Assembly (NCBI GenBank): GCA_014860565.1
Contig: JACZJN010000128.1
Location: 39,989-103,988, forward strand
DNA length: 64,000 nucleotides
Direction of reading: 5' to 3'
DNA from: Bacteroidota bacterium
GTDB lineage: Bacteria; Bacteroidota; Ignavibacteria; SZUA-365
Shown: piece after piece, positions 63,885 to 64,000 of the stretch
How positions within the stretch are numbered: the first letter of the stretch is position 1
How the letters are laid out: every line of letters starts with the position of its first letter
Made by a program: the position numbers and the translations under genes
Notes under the pieces: model-generated
Seen by the model: the letters and a program-made list of their open reading frames with translations, nothing else
Told to the model about the DNA's origin: nothing
Database searches by the model: none

Positions 63885-64000
63885 ATGAAACACGTGCTTT
63901 TTTTCTCACTACTCTTCTGTTTTACCGCACACGCACAGGATCCCGATTTCTGGATCGGTTCCTGGAATCTCACGCCTCGATGGGACGCTTCGGTGCGGAC
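63885..64000 (+). CDS. N-terminal part of a secreted protein (cut by window end)
   Basis: ATG 63885 is preceded by GGGAGG and starts a 38-residue visible stretch: a clear signal peptide (Lys-His start, Phe/Leu-rich core, THA-Q type cleavage near residue 17), then PDFWIGSWNLTPRWDAS. It follows the FG-GAP protein by 19 bp, so the two are probably co-transcribed. The Trp-rich start of the mature part suggests a lipocalin-like or surface protein, but too little is visible to name it. Confidence 0.7.
   Translation, partial: MKHVLFFSLLFCFTAHAQDPDFWIGSWNLTPRWDASVR

Noticed and set aside
1..64000. CRISPR arrays, tRNA/rRNA genes, prophage or insertion sequences
   Set aside because: No spaced direct repeats, cloverleaf-type sequences, integrases or transposases were recognised; the only repeat arrays are simple tandem repeats or REP-like palindromes.

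Overview
The window looks like a chromosomal piece from a GC-rich member of the Bacteroidota/Chlorobi (FCB) lineage, perhaps Kapabacteria-, Ignavibacteria- or Rhodothermia-like. I infer this from several secreted proteins with type IX secretion (T9SS) sorting tails, two S46 dipeptidyl peptidases, a short indolepyruvate oxidoreductase alpha subunit, a HYC_CC_PP family protein and candidate TAnnTTTG (-7) promoter elements. Genus cannot be read from the sequence. No phage, plasmid, insertion sequence, CRISPR array, rRNA or tRNA was recognised; most of the DNA is tightly packed coding sequence.

Layout. 1-2.2 kb: exbB-exbD-tonB energy-transduction operon behind the tail of a small membrane protein. 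2.3-3.3 kb: T9SS-tailed secreted protein. 3.3-11 kb (minus): AddA/RecB-like helicase-nuclease and AddB-like nuclease, a dual-specificity phosphatase and an envelope protein. 11.1-11.2 kb: heptanucleotide tandem array. 11.3-14.6 kb: DoxX, MATE exporter, and on minus TatD-like hydrolase with TcdA. 14.8-18.6 kb: ECF sigma factor, a large membrane anti-sigma candidate, a terminator, and a PQQ-propeller lipoprotein. 18.7-21.6 kb (minus): orphan HicB-like protein, acyl-CoA dehydrogenase, and an unknown membrane protein. 21.7-25.2 kb: two-component system and a non-catalytic double sugar-binding-fold protein. 25.2-31.6 kb (minus): phosphate cluster phoB-phoR-phoU-pit with an EamA transporter. 31.9-34.1 kb: iorA-iorB. 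34.2-38.8 kb (minus): tandem S46 peptidase lipoproteins.

39-50.6 kb (minus) is the most interesting block: six genes in one direction, four of them linked by 4-bp ATGA overlaps. They encode two beta-propeller (Ycf48/BNR-type) proteins with T9SS-like tails, a 1317-residue membrane-anchored fusion of a DUF2334 deacetylase-like domain with a glycoside-hydrolase-like barrel, a processive family 2 glycosyltransferase, a probable outer-membrane protein and an NTF2-like protein. This has the parts list of a synthase-dependent exopolysaccharide system (compare PgaB/PgaC, PelA, and B. subtilis YdaL/YdaM) joined to T9SS cargo, and is my candidate for an undescribed system.

51-53.7 kb: archease-rtcB RNA repair pair and a DUF4382 lipoprotein, followed by REP-like palindromes. 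53.8-61.8 kb (minus): Cus-type copper/silver efflux operon (HYC_CC_PP protein, CusA-like pump with an extra transmembrane block, TolC-like channel, adaptor with metal-binding ends, small metal-binding lipoprotein), interrupted by a second heptanucleotide array. 61.9-64 kb: a perfect -35/-10 promoter drives an FG-GAP repeat T9SS protein and a truncated secreted protein at the window edge.
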